Origin: an uncultured Oscillibacter sp.
GTDB taxonomy: Bacteria > Bacillota > Clostridia > Oscillospirales > Oscillospiraceae
Direction: 5' to 3'
Assembly (NCBI GenBank): GCA_902476875.1
Contig: CABSFC010000077.1
Span: 1 to 13,094, forward strand
DNA: 13,094 nucleotides
Positions 1 to 5,887 of the stretch are shown piece after piece (positions within the stretch are counted from its first letter, which is position 1; each line of letters begins with the position of its first letter). The notes beneath the pieces were generated by a model, which searched no databases, was not told where the DNA came from, and saw only the letters and a list, made by a program, of their open reading frames with translations. Position numbers and translations under genes: made by a program.

Positions 1-129
1 CGCCCGCGCCTCGTCCTCCGGCAGACCCAGCACATAAAAGGCCAGGCGCTGGGCGGATTTGCCGCCGATGCCCGGCAGGCGGGCGAACTGCTCCACCAGC
101 TTTTCAAGGGGTGCGGGGAAGTATTCCAT
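1..129 (-). CDS. recR: Recombination protein RecR, N-terminal part (runs off the window edge)
   Basis: This is the first 43 residues of RecR, a recombination mediator that acts with RecO and RecF to load RecA at single-stranded gaps. The visible part starts MEYFPAPLEKLVEQFARLPG and continues with GIGGKSAQRLAFYVL. That is the helix-hairpin-helix DNA-binding segment with which RecR proteins begin (residues about 16-35). The zinc finger and Toprim domain would lie beyond the window edge. The ATG at 129-127 is chosen because an AAAGGAG ribosome binding site lies at 139-145 on the minus strand. The upstream intergenic region is full of inverted repeats. Family identity rests on the N-terminal match only, but this segment is distinctive. 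Confidence 0.9.
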   Translation of the reverse strand, partial: MEYFPAPLEKLVEQFARLPGIGGKSAQRLAFYVLGLPEDEARA

Positions 130-149
130 GCTTTGCGCTCCTTTGATTC

Positions 150-301
150 GTTTGCCTATGGCAAACAAATGAATTAAAATTATTTTCGCCGCGGCGTGTA
201 CGTGGCGAAAATTCCCCGACCCAGCCGCCTTGGGCGGCGTTCACCAGTGACCGATGTCACTGGTGAGGGGTGGTTAGGAGGGGAGCCTGCTCCCCTCCTA
301 A
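150..301. repeat. Cluster of five inverted repeats between dcyD-like gene and recR
   Basis: Five perfect inverted repeats stand in tandem in about 150 bases. They are 150-166 (GTTTGCC, 3-nt loop), 182-212 (ATTTTCGCC, 13-nt loop), 224-238 (GCCGCC, 3-nt loop), 241-266 (TCACCAGTGA, 6-nt loop) and 274-301 (13-bp arms, 2-nt loop). The last one overlaps the stop codon of the desulfhydrase gene at 298-300. None is followed by a clear T-tract on the minus strand, so it does not look like one ordinary terminator. The density suggests an intergenic repeat element of the REP or MITE type, or a long processed structure in a read-through transcript. Being a repeat family is inference, because only one copy is visible here. 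Confidence 0.6.
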
Positions 302-1269
302 GCTAGGTCCATGGCGAACAGGGCCGCCGCGCCGCCGGTGTGGATGAACACGATGTCGTCCTGGCCGTCGAAATAGCCGTCCTTCAGCAGCTTCAGCATC
401 CCCGCCCAGGCCTTGCCCGTATAGACGGGGTCCAGCAGGATGCCCTCGGTCCGGGCCAGCTCCTCGATGTAGGGGGTGTCCTCGGCGTTGGGGATGGCAT
501 AGCCCTGGCCGATGTGGTAGACCATCTGGAAGTCGTCCGCCTCCCGCTGGAAGGGGCAGTCCAGAATCTCCGCCGCCCGGGCCGCCAGATCAGGGGCGAT
601 CTTCTCGAAGGGGTCGTCGTCCACGCCCATGCCCGTGACCTTCACGCCGGGCAGGAACAGTTTGGCGCCCAGCAGCAATCCGCCGGTGGTGCCGCCGGAG
701 CCGGTGGCGGAGACGATGTGACCGATCTCCACCCCTGCCGCCGCGGCCTGCTCCGCCAGCTCCCGGACGCCGTTGGCATAGCCCACGGCCCCCAGGGGGT
801 TGGAGCCGCCCACGGGGATGTCATAGGACTTGTGGCCGTCCTTTGCCAGCTCCGCGCCCACGCGGCGCATCTCGGCGTAGATGTCGTCATAGCTGTCCGT
901 GTCCATAAAGCGGACGTCGGCGCCGAAGATGTCGTCCAGCACCAGGTTGCCCTTATGCTCGGTGACGCCCCGCTTCTTGAGAATGAGGATGCACTTCATC
1001 CCCAGCCGCGCCGCGCAGGCGGCGGTGAGCATGGCGTGGTTGGACTGGGCGCCGCCGGTGGTGAACACCGTGTCGCAGCCCTGGGCCCGGGCGTCCGCCA
1101 GCAGGAACTCCAGCTTGCGGACCTTGTTGCCGCCCAGGGCCACGCCGCACATGTCGTCCCGCTTAATCCAGATGTTTTTGCCGTATTTCGCGCTGATGCC
1201 CTCCAGCTTGTAAAAAGGCGTGGGAAAGACCCCCAGGGAGACCCGGGGCAGATCGCTGATGTTCCGCAT
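298..1269 (-). CDS. dcyD: D-cysteine desulfhydrase family PLP enzyme
   Basis: This 323-residue cytosolic enzyme belongs to the ACC deaminase / D-cysteine desulfhydrase branch of fold-type II PLP enzymes. DcyD breaks D-cysteine into pyruvate, ammonia and H2S. The PLP lysine is K49 in LGGNKVRK. QSNH is at 75-78, the glycine-rich phosphate loop TGSGGTTGG at 189-197, LDPVYTGKA at 279-287 and HTGG at 310-313. Order, spacing and length closely match E. coli DcyD (about 328 residues). The ATG at 1269 lies 6 nt after the stop of rpe and has a GAGGGGG binding site inside the end of rpe, so the two genes are co-transcribed. Related enzymes with other substrates (L-cysteate sulfo-lyase, ACC deaminase) cannot be excluded from motifs alone. 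The family is certain and the substrate is likely. Confidence 0.85.
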   Translation of the reverse strand: MRNISDLPRVSLGVFPTPFYKLEGISAKYGKNIWIKRDDMCGVALGGNKVRKLEFLLADARAQGCDTVFTTGGAQSNHAMLTAACAARLGMKCILILKKRGVTEHKGNLVLDDIFGADVRFMDTDSYDDIYAEMRRVGAELAKDGHKSYDIPVGGSNPLGAVGYANGVRELAEQAAAAGVEIGHIVSATGSGGTTGGLLLGAKLFLPGVKVTGMGVDDDPFEKIAPDLAARAAEILDCPFQREADDFQMVYHIGQGYAIPNAEDTPYIEELARTEGILLDPVYTGKAWAGMLKLLKDGYFDGQDDIVFIHTGGAAALFAMDLA

Positions 1270-1275
1270 GGCCGC

Positions 1276-1920
1276 TTACCCCCTCAGCTCCGCGATGCGG
1301 GCGGGGATGTCGGGGGCCTTGTACACGGCGCTGCCCGCCACCAGCACGTTGGCGCCCGCCTTGATGCAGGTCCCGCAGGTGTCCGGGGCCACGCCGCCGT
1401 CCACCTCCAGCTCGCAGGCCGGATTCTTCTCGTCGATCCATTTGCGGATGGCGGAGACCTTGGGCATCATGTCCGCCATGAACTTCTGGCCGCCGAAGCC
1501 CGGCTCCACGGTCATGACCAGGATCAGCTCCACCTTCTCCAGGAAGGGCAGCGCCGCCTCGGCGGGCGTCTTGGGCTTCAGCACGACGCCGGCCCTTTTG
1601 CCCCTGGCGTGGATCTTGTCGATGGCGGCGTGGATGTTCTCCCCGGTGTCGGACTCCACATGGACGGTCACCAGGTCGGCGCCCGCGTCGCAGAACCGCT
1701 CCACGTACCGCACTGGCTCCACGATCATCAGGTGGACGTCCAGGAACATGTCCGTCACCTTGCGGATGGACTGCACCACGGGGATGCCGATGGTGATATT
1801 GGGCACGAACATGCCGTCCATGACGTCCACATGGACGTAGTCGGCGGCGGCGATGCGGTGGATATCCCGCTCCAGATTGGCAAAATCGGCGGAGAGAATG
1901 GACGGTGCGATTTTGATCAT
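1276..1920 (-). CDS. rpe: Ribulose-phosphate 3-epimerase
   Basis: This 214-residue TIM-barrel enzyme interconverts D-ribulose 5-phosphate and D-xylulose 5-phosphate in the pentose phosphate pathway. The sequence opens with MIKIAPSILSADFANL. HVDVMDGMFVPN (30-41) holds the metal ligands H30 and D32, DVHLM holds H63, and EVDGG holds D174. VEPGFGGQ (138-145) and VAGSAVY (194-200) are the phosphate-binding loops. Length is normal for the family. The reading frame stays open upstream to 2019, but ATG 1920 is chosen because the family starts there and a GAGGG binding site precedes it. It is the first gene of a unit with the desulfhydrase gene. A promoter lies at 2142-2170, which leaves a leader of about 215 nt. 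Confidence 0.95.
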   Translation of the reverse strand: MIKIAPSILSADFANLERDIHRIAAADYVHVDVMDGMFVPNITIGIPVVQSIRKVTDMFLDVHLMIVEPVRYVERFCDAGADLVTVHVESDTGENIHAAIDKIHARGKRAGVVLKPKTPAEAALPFLEKVELILVMTVEPGFGGQKFMADMMPKVSAIRKWIDEKNPACELEVDGGVAPDTCGTCIKAGANVLVAGSAVYKAPDIPARIAELRG

Positions 1921-1982
1921 GAGAAAGCCCTCTTTTCTTTCAGATCGGCGGCGGTGGAGCGGGGACGGGCGGTTCCGGCCCG

Positions 1983-2126
1983 GTGGCGGCGCCGTCCGCC
2001 GCCGCATAAACTGGTGCAAGCGGCCAGGACGCCCCCGGTCAACAAGTCCACGCAGCGTCCGCCCCTGGGTCTGGCGCCGCCGCTTTTTTGGATATAGGGA
2101 GCCGGTGGGTCCACCTGCCGGCTCCC
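1983..2126. other. Structured region in the rpe-arsR gap (rpe leader or small RNA)
   Basis: The gap between rpe and arsR (1921-2248) holds no convincing gene. It contains GGGAGCCGG at 2097-2105 pairing with 2118-2126 (12-nt loop). It also contains a larger branched structure. GGCGGCGCC at 1985-1993 pairs with GGCGCCGCC at 2073-2081, and encloses two hairpins, 2001-2005/2020-2024 and 2027-2032/2055-2060. On the minus strand all of this would lie in the rpe 5' leader. On the plus strand the outer stem is followed directly by TTTTTT at 2084-2089, as in an intrinsic terminator. The strand and function are undecided. No known riboswitch or RNA family was recognised. High GC content makes some pairing expected by chance. 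Confidence 0.35.
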
Positions 2127-2141
2127 CTTTGCAGTGGTATC

Positions 2142-2170
2142 AGTGTATCAAAATCCCGCCCCAAAAGCAA
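2142..2170 (-). promoter_or_regulatory. Promoter for rpe-dcyD (minus strand)
   Basis: On the minus strand, TTGCTT (2170-2165) and TACACT (2147-2142) are separated by 17 nt. A TG one base upstream of the -10 makes it an extended -10 element (TGATACACT). Transcription would begin near 2135, giving a leader of about 215 nt before the rpe ATG at 1920. Confidence 0.55.
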
Positions 2171-2192
2171 GAGGACGTAAATTTTTCCGCTG

Positions 2193-2233
2193 TTGCAAAT
2201 GCGGCTTACAAATCCGTAATATTCGGATATTCT
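2193..2233 (+). promoter_or_regulatory. Promoter and likely ArsR operator ahead of arsR
   Basis: Two overlapping sigma-A-like promoters can be read: TTGCAA (2193-2198) with TAATAT (2217-2222) at 18 nt, and TTACAA (2206-2211) with TATTCT (2228-2233) at 16 nt. An inverted repeat ATCCG-7 nt-CGGAT (2212-2228) lies across this promoter region. Small ArsR-family dimers usually bind such AT-centred palindromes over the promoter of their own operon, so this is the best operator candidate. That it is bound is inference. Confidence 0.5.
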
Positions 2234-2248
2234 AATGATGTAAATTGA

Positions 2249-2566
2249 GTGAGGACGGTGAAAACGGTGGAAAACCGCATAGACTATGAGCGGCGGGCGG
2301 AGCTGCTGAAAGCCCTGGCCCACCCTGTGCGGCTGCGGATCGTCCATGGCCTGCTGAGCACCGGCTGTCACAACGTGCGCTGCATGGAGGAGCACATCGG
2401 CATCTCCCAGTCCTGCATCTCCCAGCATTTGCAGCGGCTGCGGGCCGCGGGCGTGGTGGCCGCGGAGCGGTGCGGCAACGAGGTCTACTACCACGCGACG
2501 TCCAAAGAGGTAGCCGCCCTGGTGGCGGCGCTGATGGGAGAGGAGGCGGAGCGCTATGTCCTATGA
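2249..2566 (+). CDS. ArsR/SmtB-family winged-helix repressor
   Basis: This is a small one-domain DNA-binding protein of up to 105 residues. The signature RRAELLKALAHPVRLRIV (residues 15-32) opens the family fold. The recognition helix is around ISQSCISQHLQRLRAAGVV (52-70), followed by a wing ending near EVYYHA. Cysteines at 40, 45, 56 and 75 include a CHNVRC pair in the region where ArsR-type proteins often carry their sensing cysteines. A metal, arsenic, thiol-redox or persulfide signal is therefore plausible, but which one is not visible. The gene overlaps the next one by 11 nt and heads the arsR-reductase-thioredoxin operon, which it probably represses. The start is uncertain: GTG codons at 2249, 2258 and 2267 are in frame and none has an ideal binding site; 2267 gives 99 residues beginning MENRIDYERR. 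Confidence 0.85.
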   Translation: MRTVKTVENRIDYERRAELLKALAHPVRLRIVHGLLSTGCHNVRCMEEHIGISQSCISQHLQRLRAAGVVAAERCGNEVYYHATSKEVAALVAALMGEEAERYVL

Positions 2567-3377
2567 CGTGCTGGTCATCGGCGGCGGTCCGGCGGGGCTG
2601 TCGGCGGCGCTGAACGTCCGGGCAAGAGGGCGGAGCGTTCTGGTGGTCTCCAATCCCCTGGAGGAAAATCCCCTGTGGCGGGCGGGAAAGGTGGACAACT
2701 ACCTGGGCCTGCCCGGCCTGTCGGGGCCGGAGCTGCTGACGGCCATGCGCCGCCACGCGGAGAGCGCGGGGGCGGAGTTCCGGGCCGGCAAGGCGCTGAG
2801 CACCGTCCGCATGGGGGACACCTGGTATGTCAGCATCGACAGCGACATGGAGAATGCCAGAGCCGTCGTGCTGGCCGCGGGCGTGGCCCGGGGGAAAAAG
2901 TTCCCCGGCGAGGCGGAGTTCCTGGGCCGGGGCGTCAGCTACTGCGCCACCTGCGACGGGATGCTGTACCGCGGAAAGCCCGTGGCGGTGCTGGGCTACA
3001 GCGACACGGCGCGGCGGGAGGCGGAGTTCCTGGCGGGCATCGGCTGTTCCGTCACCTACTTTGACCGGCCCAAAAGCTGCGCCGTCACCGGCGGGGACCG
3101 GGTGGAGGCCGTTACCTGCGACGGCGAGACGGTTCCGGTGGACGGCGTGTTCCTCCTGCGGCCCACCATGGCCCCCACGGACCTGTTCCCGGGGCTGGCG
3201 GTGGAGAACGGCTATGTGACGGTGGACCGGAAAATGCACACAAACCTACCGGGTTTGTTCGCGGCGGGGGATTGCACCGGCGGACCCCTCCAGGTGTCCA
3301 AGGCCGCCGGCGAGGGCCTGACCGCGGGCCAGAGCGCCGCCGGATACGCGGCGGAGATCCTGAGAAAAAACAGGTAA
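2556..3377 (+). CDS. Thioredoxin reductase-like flavoprotein lacking NADPH motifs (possible ferredoxin-dependent type)
   Basis: This 273-residue protein has the fold of low-molecular-weight thioredoxin reductase. GGGPAG (9-14) binds FAD, YLGLPGLSGPEL (49-60) is the usual flavin-side motif, the redox-active CATC is C130/C133, and FAAGDC (235-240) is the second FAD motif. It is about 40 residues shorter than E. coli TrxB. The pyridine nucleotide domain is eroded: the glycine-rich loop reads LGYSDTA (146-152), and the HRR...R segment that grips the NADPH 2'-phosphate is replaced by YFDRPKSC (168-175). Ferredoxin-dependent flavin thioredoxin reductases of clostridia are known to lack these motifs, so ferredoxin is the likely electron donor; this is inference. 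AGGAGG at 2541-2546 supports ATG 2556. It is translationally coupled to arsR, and trxA follows after 25 nt. Confidence 0.85.
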   Translation: MSYDVLVIGGGPAGLSAALNVRARGRSVLVVSNPLEENPLWRAGKVDNYLGLPGLSGPELLTAMRRHAESAGAEFRAGKALSTVRMGDTWYVSIDSDMENARAVVLAAGVARGKKFPGEAEFLGRGVSYCATCDGMLYRGKPVAVLGYSDTARREAEFLAGIGCSVTYFDRPKSCAVTGGDRVEAVTCDGETVPVDGVFLLRPTMAPTDLFPGLAVENGYVTVDRKMHTNLPGLFAAGDCTGGPLQVSKAAGEGLTAGQSAAGYAAEILRKNR

Positions 3378-3402
3378 ATCACAAATAAAAGGAGAATTGA
3401 TC

Positions 3403-3720
3403 ATGGCAATCAAACATTTCAAGACCGCGGAATTTGACGCCGCCGTGGACGCGGCGCCCCTGGCGATGGTGGACTTCTGGGCCTCCTGGTGCGGCCCCTG
3501 CAAGATGCTCTCCCCGGTGGTGGAGGCCATCGCGGAGCAGTACGAGGGCAGGGCCCTGGTGGGCAAGGTGAACGTGGACGAGGAGCCGGAGCTGGCCCAG
3601 CGCTTCGGCGTCATGAGCATCCCCACGGTGGTGTTTTTGAACCAGGGCCGGGAGTTTGACCGGAAGGTGGGCGTGATGCCCGCCGAGGAGTTCACCGAGG
3701 TCCTGGACGCGAACCTGTAA
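3403..3720 (+). CDS. trxA: Thioredoxin
   Basis: This 105-residue cytosolic thioredoxin reduces protein disulfides. It has the standard active site WASWCGPCK with C30 and C33, the preceding VDFWA strand, and the cis-proline P74 in MSIPTVVFL. Length and spacing are textbook. A TTG at 3397 is in frame, but ATG 3403 with AAAGGAG at 3388-3394 (8-nt spacer) is the better start. The gene follows the thioredoxin reductase-like gene by 25 nt and is the last gene of the operon, immediately upstream of a strong terminator. It is very likely the substrate of that reductase. Confidence 0.95.
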   Translation: MAIKHFKTAEFDAAVDAAPLAMVDFWASWCGPCKMLSPVVEAIAEQYEGRALVGKVNVDEEPELAQRFGVMSIPTVVFLNQGREFDRKVGVMPAEEFTEVLDANL

Positions 3721-3768
3721 GGAAAAAACCGGGGCGGCCCGCGCTTTGCGCGGGCCGCCTGTTTTTTT
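3721..3768. terminator. Bidirectional intrinsic terminator between trxA and the MocR gene
   Basis: A perfect 12-bp stem (3733-3744 with 3748-3759, loop TTT) is followed by seven T on the plus strand (3762-3768). It is preceded by six A (3723-3728), which are the T-tract on the minus strand. It can end both the arsR-trxA operon and the convergent MocR-type gene. Confidence 0.92.
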
Positions 3769-3771
3769 CGA

Positions 3772-5178
3772 TCACTCCGCGAAGACCTCCGCCAGCAGGG
3801 CCATGGCCTCGCCCAGGCGGGCGGGCTCCAGCCCGGCGTAGTTCACCACCAGCGTGTGGGCATAGCGGGGGCTGGGGACGGCCTCGTACTCCGACAAAAA
3901 GGCCAGCCGGACGCCGAGCTCCCCGGCCCGGCGGCGGATGTCCTCGTCCGTCCGGCGGGTGTCCAGCCGCAGCAGGAAGTGGAGCCCCGCGCCCTGCTCG
4001 GAGAAGGTGACGCGGCCCGCGAAGGGGCTGTTCTGGAAGGCCTCGATCACCGCCGCCCGGCGGGCGCGGTACTCCTTCCGCATCCGGGAGAGGTGCTGCT
4101 CGTAGTACCCCCCGGCCAGGAACCGGGCCAGGACATGCTGCTCCAGCACCGGCACCGTGCAGGCGTAGAAGTCCAGCTCCCGCCGGTACCGCTCCAGCAG
4201 CCGGGGCGGCAGGACCATGAAGCCCATGCGCATGGAGGGGGAGATGGTCTGGGAAAAGGTGTTCATGTATACCACCTGCCCCCGGGTGTCGATGCTCTGA
4301 AGGGTGGGGATGGGCCGCCCGGCGAAGCGGAACTCGCTGTCGTAGTCGTCCTCGATGATGACGCCGCCGGTCTGCTCCGCCCACCGCAGCAGCGCCCGCC
4401 GCCTGCCGATGGAGGTGACGATGCCCGTGGGATAGTGGTGGGTGGGCGAGATGTGGACCACGTTGGCCCCGGACGCCTCCAGCGCCGGGAGGCTCATGCC
4501 CTGCCGGTCGATGGGCACCGGCACGCAGGCGGCGCCGCACTTGGCGTAGACCTGCCGGATCTTGGGGTAGCCCGGGTCCTCCACGGCAAAGACCGCCGTC
4601 TGGCCCGACAGGCAGCCGCCGCCCAGGAGCTGGGCCAGCAGCATGTACAGGTACTCCGCGCCGGCGCCCACCACGATCTGCTCCGGCGACACCGCCATGC
4701 CCCTGAAGTCCCGCAGGTCGTCCGCGATGGCCTGCCGCAGGGCGTACAGGCCCTGGTGGGGCGTGGGGGAGAGGATGGCCGCGCCGCCCTCGGACAGCAC
4801 CTGCCGGGTCAGCCGCGCCCAGGTGGAAACCGGAAAGCGGGAGACGTCCACCTGGTTGCGGCCCAGGTCCAGCCGCCAAACCCTGGCGGGCGGCTCCGCC
4901 GGGATGGGCGCGGAGGCGGCGGGCCTGGGGGCCCGGTCCACCGGGGCCACGAAAAAGCCCCGCTTGGGCCGGGTGTAGACGTAGCCCTCCGCCTCCAGCT
5001 GCTGGTAGGCGCCCTCCACCGTGATGACGGACAGGTGCAGATGCTCCGCCAGCGCCCGCTTGGAGGGCAGGCGCTCGTCCGTTGCCAGGGCGCCGCTGAG
5101 GATGTCCGCCCGGATGCGGCGGTACAGGTATTCATACAGGGGCAGGCCGCCCCGGTCCTCCATGGAATAGGTCAGCAT
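3772..5178 (-). CDS. MocR/PdxR-type GntR regulator with aminotransferase-like domain; PLP lysine replaced by Gln
   Basis: This 468-residue protein joins a GntR winged helix (about 12-78: YEYLYRRIRADILSGAL, LPSKRALAEHL, GYVYTRPKRGFFV) to a class I aminotransferase-like domain (about 100-465). This is the MocR architecture, in which PLP is sensed as a ligand or cofactor. EDDYDSEFRF (277-286) and HHYPTGIV (247-254) are intact. The position that normally carries the Schiff-base lysine in the TFSKT motif reads TFSQT: Q310, codon CAG at 4251-4249. The protein may therefore bind PLP non-covalently, bind another ligand, or act without it. ATG 5178 is supported by GGAGGT at 5185-5190; an in-frame start at 5229 has no comparable site. 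It is divergent from an ECF S component gene over a 110-bp gap, which it probably controls. Confidence 0.88.
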   Translation of the reverse strand: MLTYSMEDRGGLPLYEYLYRRIRADILSGALATDERLPSKRALAEHLHLSVITVEGAYQQLEAEGYVYTRPKRGFFVAPVDRAPRPAASAPIPAEPPARVWRLDLGRNQVDVSRFPVSTWARLTRQVLSEGGAAILSPTPHQGLYALRQAIADDLRDFRGMAVSPEQIVVGAGAEYLYMLLAQLLGGGCLSGQTAVFAVEDPGYPKIRQVYAKCGAACVPVPIDRQGMSLPALEASGANVVHISPTHHYPTGIVTSIGRRRALLRWAEQTGGVIIEDDYDSEFRFAGRPIPTLQSIDTRGQVVYMNTFSQTISPSMRMGFMVLPPRLLERYRRELDFYACTVPVLEQHVLARFLAGGYYEQHLSRMRKEYRARRAAVIEAFQNSPFAGRVTFSEQGAGLHFLLRLDTRRTDEDIRRRAGELGVRLAFLSEYEAVPSPRYAHTLVVNYAGLEPARLGEAMALLAEVFAE

Positions 5179-5199
5179 GTGGCACCTCCGATCTGACCT

Positions 5200-5252
5200 T
5201 ATAAAAAAGTTCCTTTTTGGATATTTCAATCATATCACAATTGGGCTATGAT
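5200..5252. promoter_or_regulatory. Divergent overlapping promoters and possible MocR operator
   Basis: The 110-bp gap between the MocR gene and the S component gene holds two back-to-back promoter candidates that use the same hexamer at 5224-5229. On the minus strand TTGAAA (5229-5224) and TTTATA (5205-5200) are 18 nt apart. On the plus strand TTTCAA and TATGAT (5247-5252) are 17 nt apart. An inverted repeat ATCATA-12 nt-TATGAT (5229-5252) covers the plus promoter and could be a regulator site. The plus -35 match is poor, so the exact elements are tentative. Confidence 0.4.
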
Positions 5253-5288
5253 GGCAACATCAAGAGTCACACGGAAGGAGAAACCGAT

Positions 5289-5816
5289 ATGGAAAGGACA
5301 ATGAACCAAAGCCAGACCAGGCTGCTGGTGATGACGGGCCTGTTCGCGGCGCTGGGCTGCGTGGCCACGATGGTGCTGCAGGTGCCGTCCCCCACCGGCG
5401 GCTACATGAACCTGGGCGACACGGTGGTGATCCTGGGGGCCTATCTGCTGGGGCCTGTCTGGGGCGCCGTCGCCGGCGGCGTGGGCCCCGCCCTGGCGGA
5501 CCTGCTGTCGGGCTACACGATGTATGTTCCGGCGACGCTGGTCATCAAGGCCATGATGGGCGTTTTGGCGGCGGTGCTGTACCGGGCCATGGGGAAAAAG
5601 GCGTGGGGCGTGCCGGTGTGCGCCGTCGTGGCGGAGATCCCCATGGTGGTGGGCTACTGGCTGTTCGACGGCTTCCTGGCGGGCAGTCTGGCGGGCAGCG
5701 CGGCGGGCATCCCCAGCAACCTGGTCCAGGCGGCTTTCGGCATCGTGGCCTCCACCCTGCTGGCGCTGGCCCTGCGGCGGAGCGGCTATGTGCGCAGGGA
5801 GTTTCCCGCGCTGTGA
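5289..5816 (+). CDS. ECF transporter S component, probably for vitamin B6 or a related vitamin
   Basis: This 175-residue integral membrane protein has about five or six hydrophobic segments. It carries the conserved blocks of the ECF-type substrate-binding (S) components of the PF07155/PF12822 kind: GGYMNLGD (37-44), GPALADLLSGY (66-76), PATLVIK (81-87) and PSNLVQ (142-147). S components capture a vitamin and dock with a shared energising module (EcfA, EcfA', EcfT), which is not in this window. The divergent MocR gene points to pyridoxine or a related vitamer (PdxU-like), but hydroxymethylpyrimidine-type S components look similar; the substrate is inference. ATG 5289 has AAGGAG at 5275-5280 with 8 nt spacing. 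A second in-frame ATG at 5301 is less likely. Confidence 0.82.
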   Translation: MERTMNQSQTRLLVMTGLFAALGCVATMVLQVPSPTGGYMNLGDTVVILGAYLLGPVWGAVAGGVGPALADLLSGYTMYVPATLVIKAMMGVLAAVLYRAMGKKAWGVPVCAVVAEIPMVVGYWLFDGFLAGSLAGSAAGIPSNLVQAAFGIVASTLLALALRRSGYVRREFPAL

Positions 5817-5831
5817 ATCCCGTGTAAAACG

Positions 5832-5876
5832 ATCCCCCGGCGGGTTCTAAAACCCGCCGGGGGATTGTACATTTTT
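5832..5876. terminator. Terminator hairpin shared by convergent genes
   Basis: A perfect 15-bp stem (5832-5846 with 5851-5865, loop CTAA) is followed on the plus strand by a weak T-rich tail ending in ATTTTTG. It lies between the ends of the S component gene and the minus-strand DUF975 gene. It is convincing for the plus strand. On the minus strand the tail GTTTTAC is short, so termination there is less sure. Confidence 0.75.
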
Positions 5877-5887
5877 GAAGGATATCC

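Noticed and set aside
274..301. Hairpin at the desulfhydrase stop codon as an intrinsic terminator
   Set aside because: The stem is perfect, but no T-tract follows on the minus strand. I list it within the repeat cluster instead.
340..2097. A 585-codon plus-strand open frame
   Set aside because: It lies antisense to rpe and the desulfhydrase gene, has low-complexity His/Gly/Val-rich translation and no domain. It is a GC-rich shadow frame.
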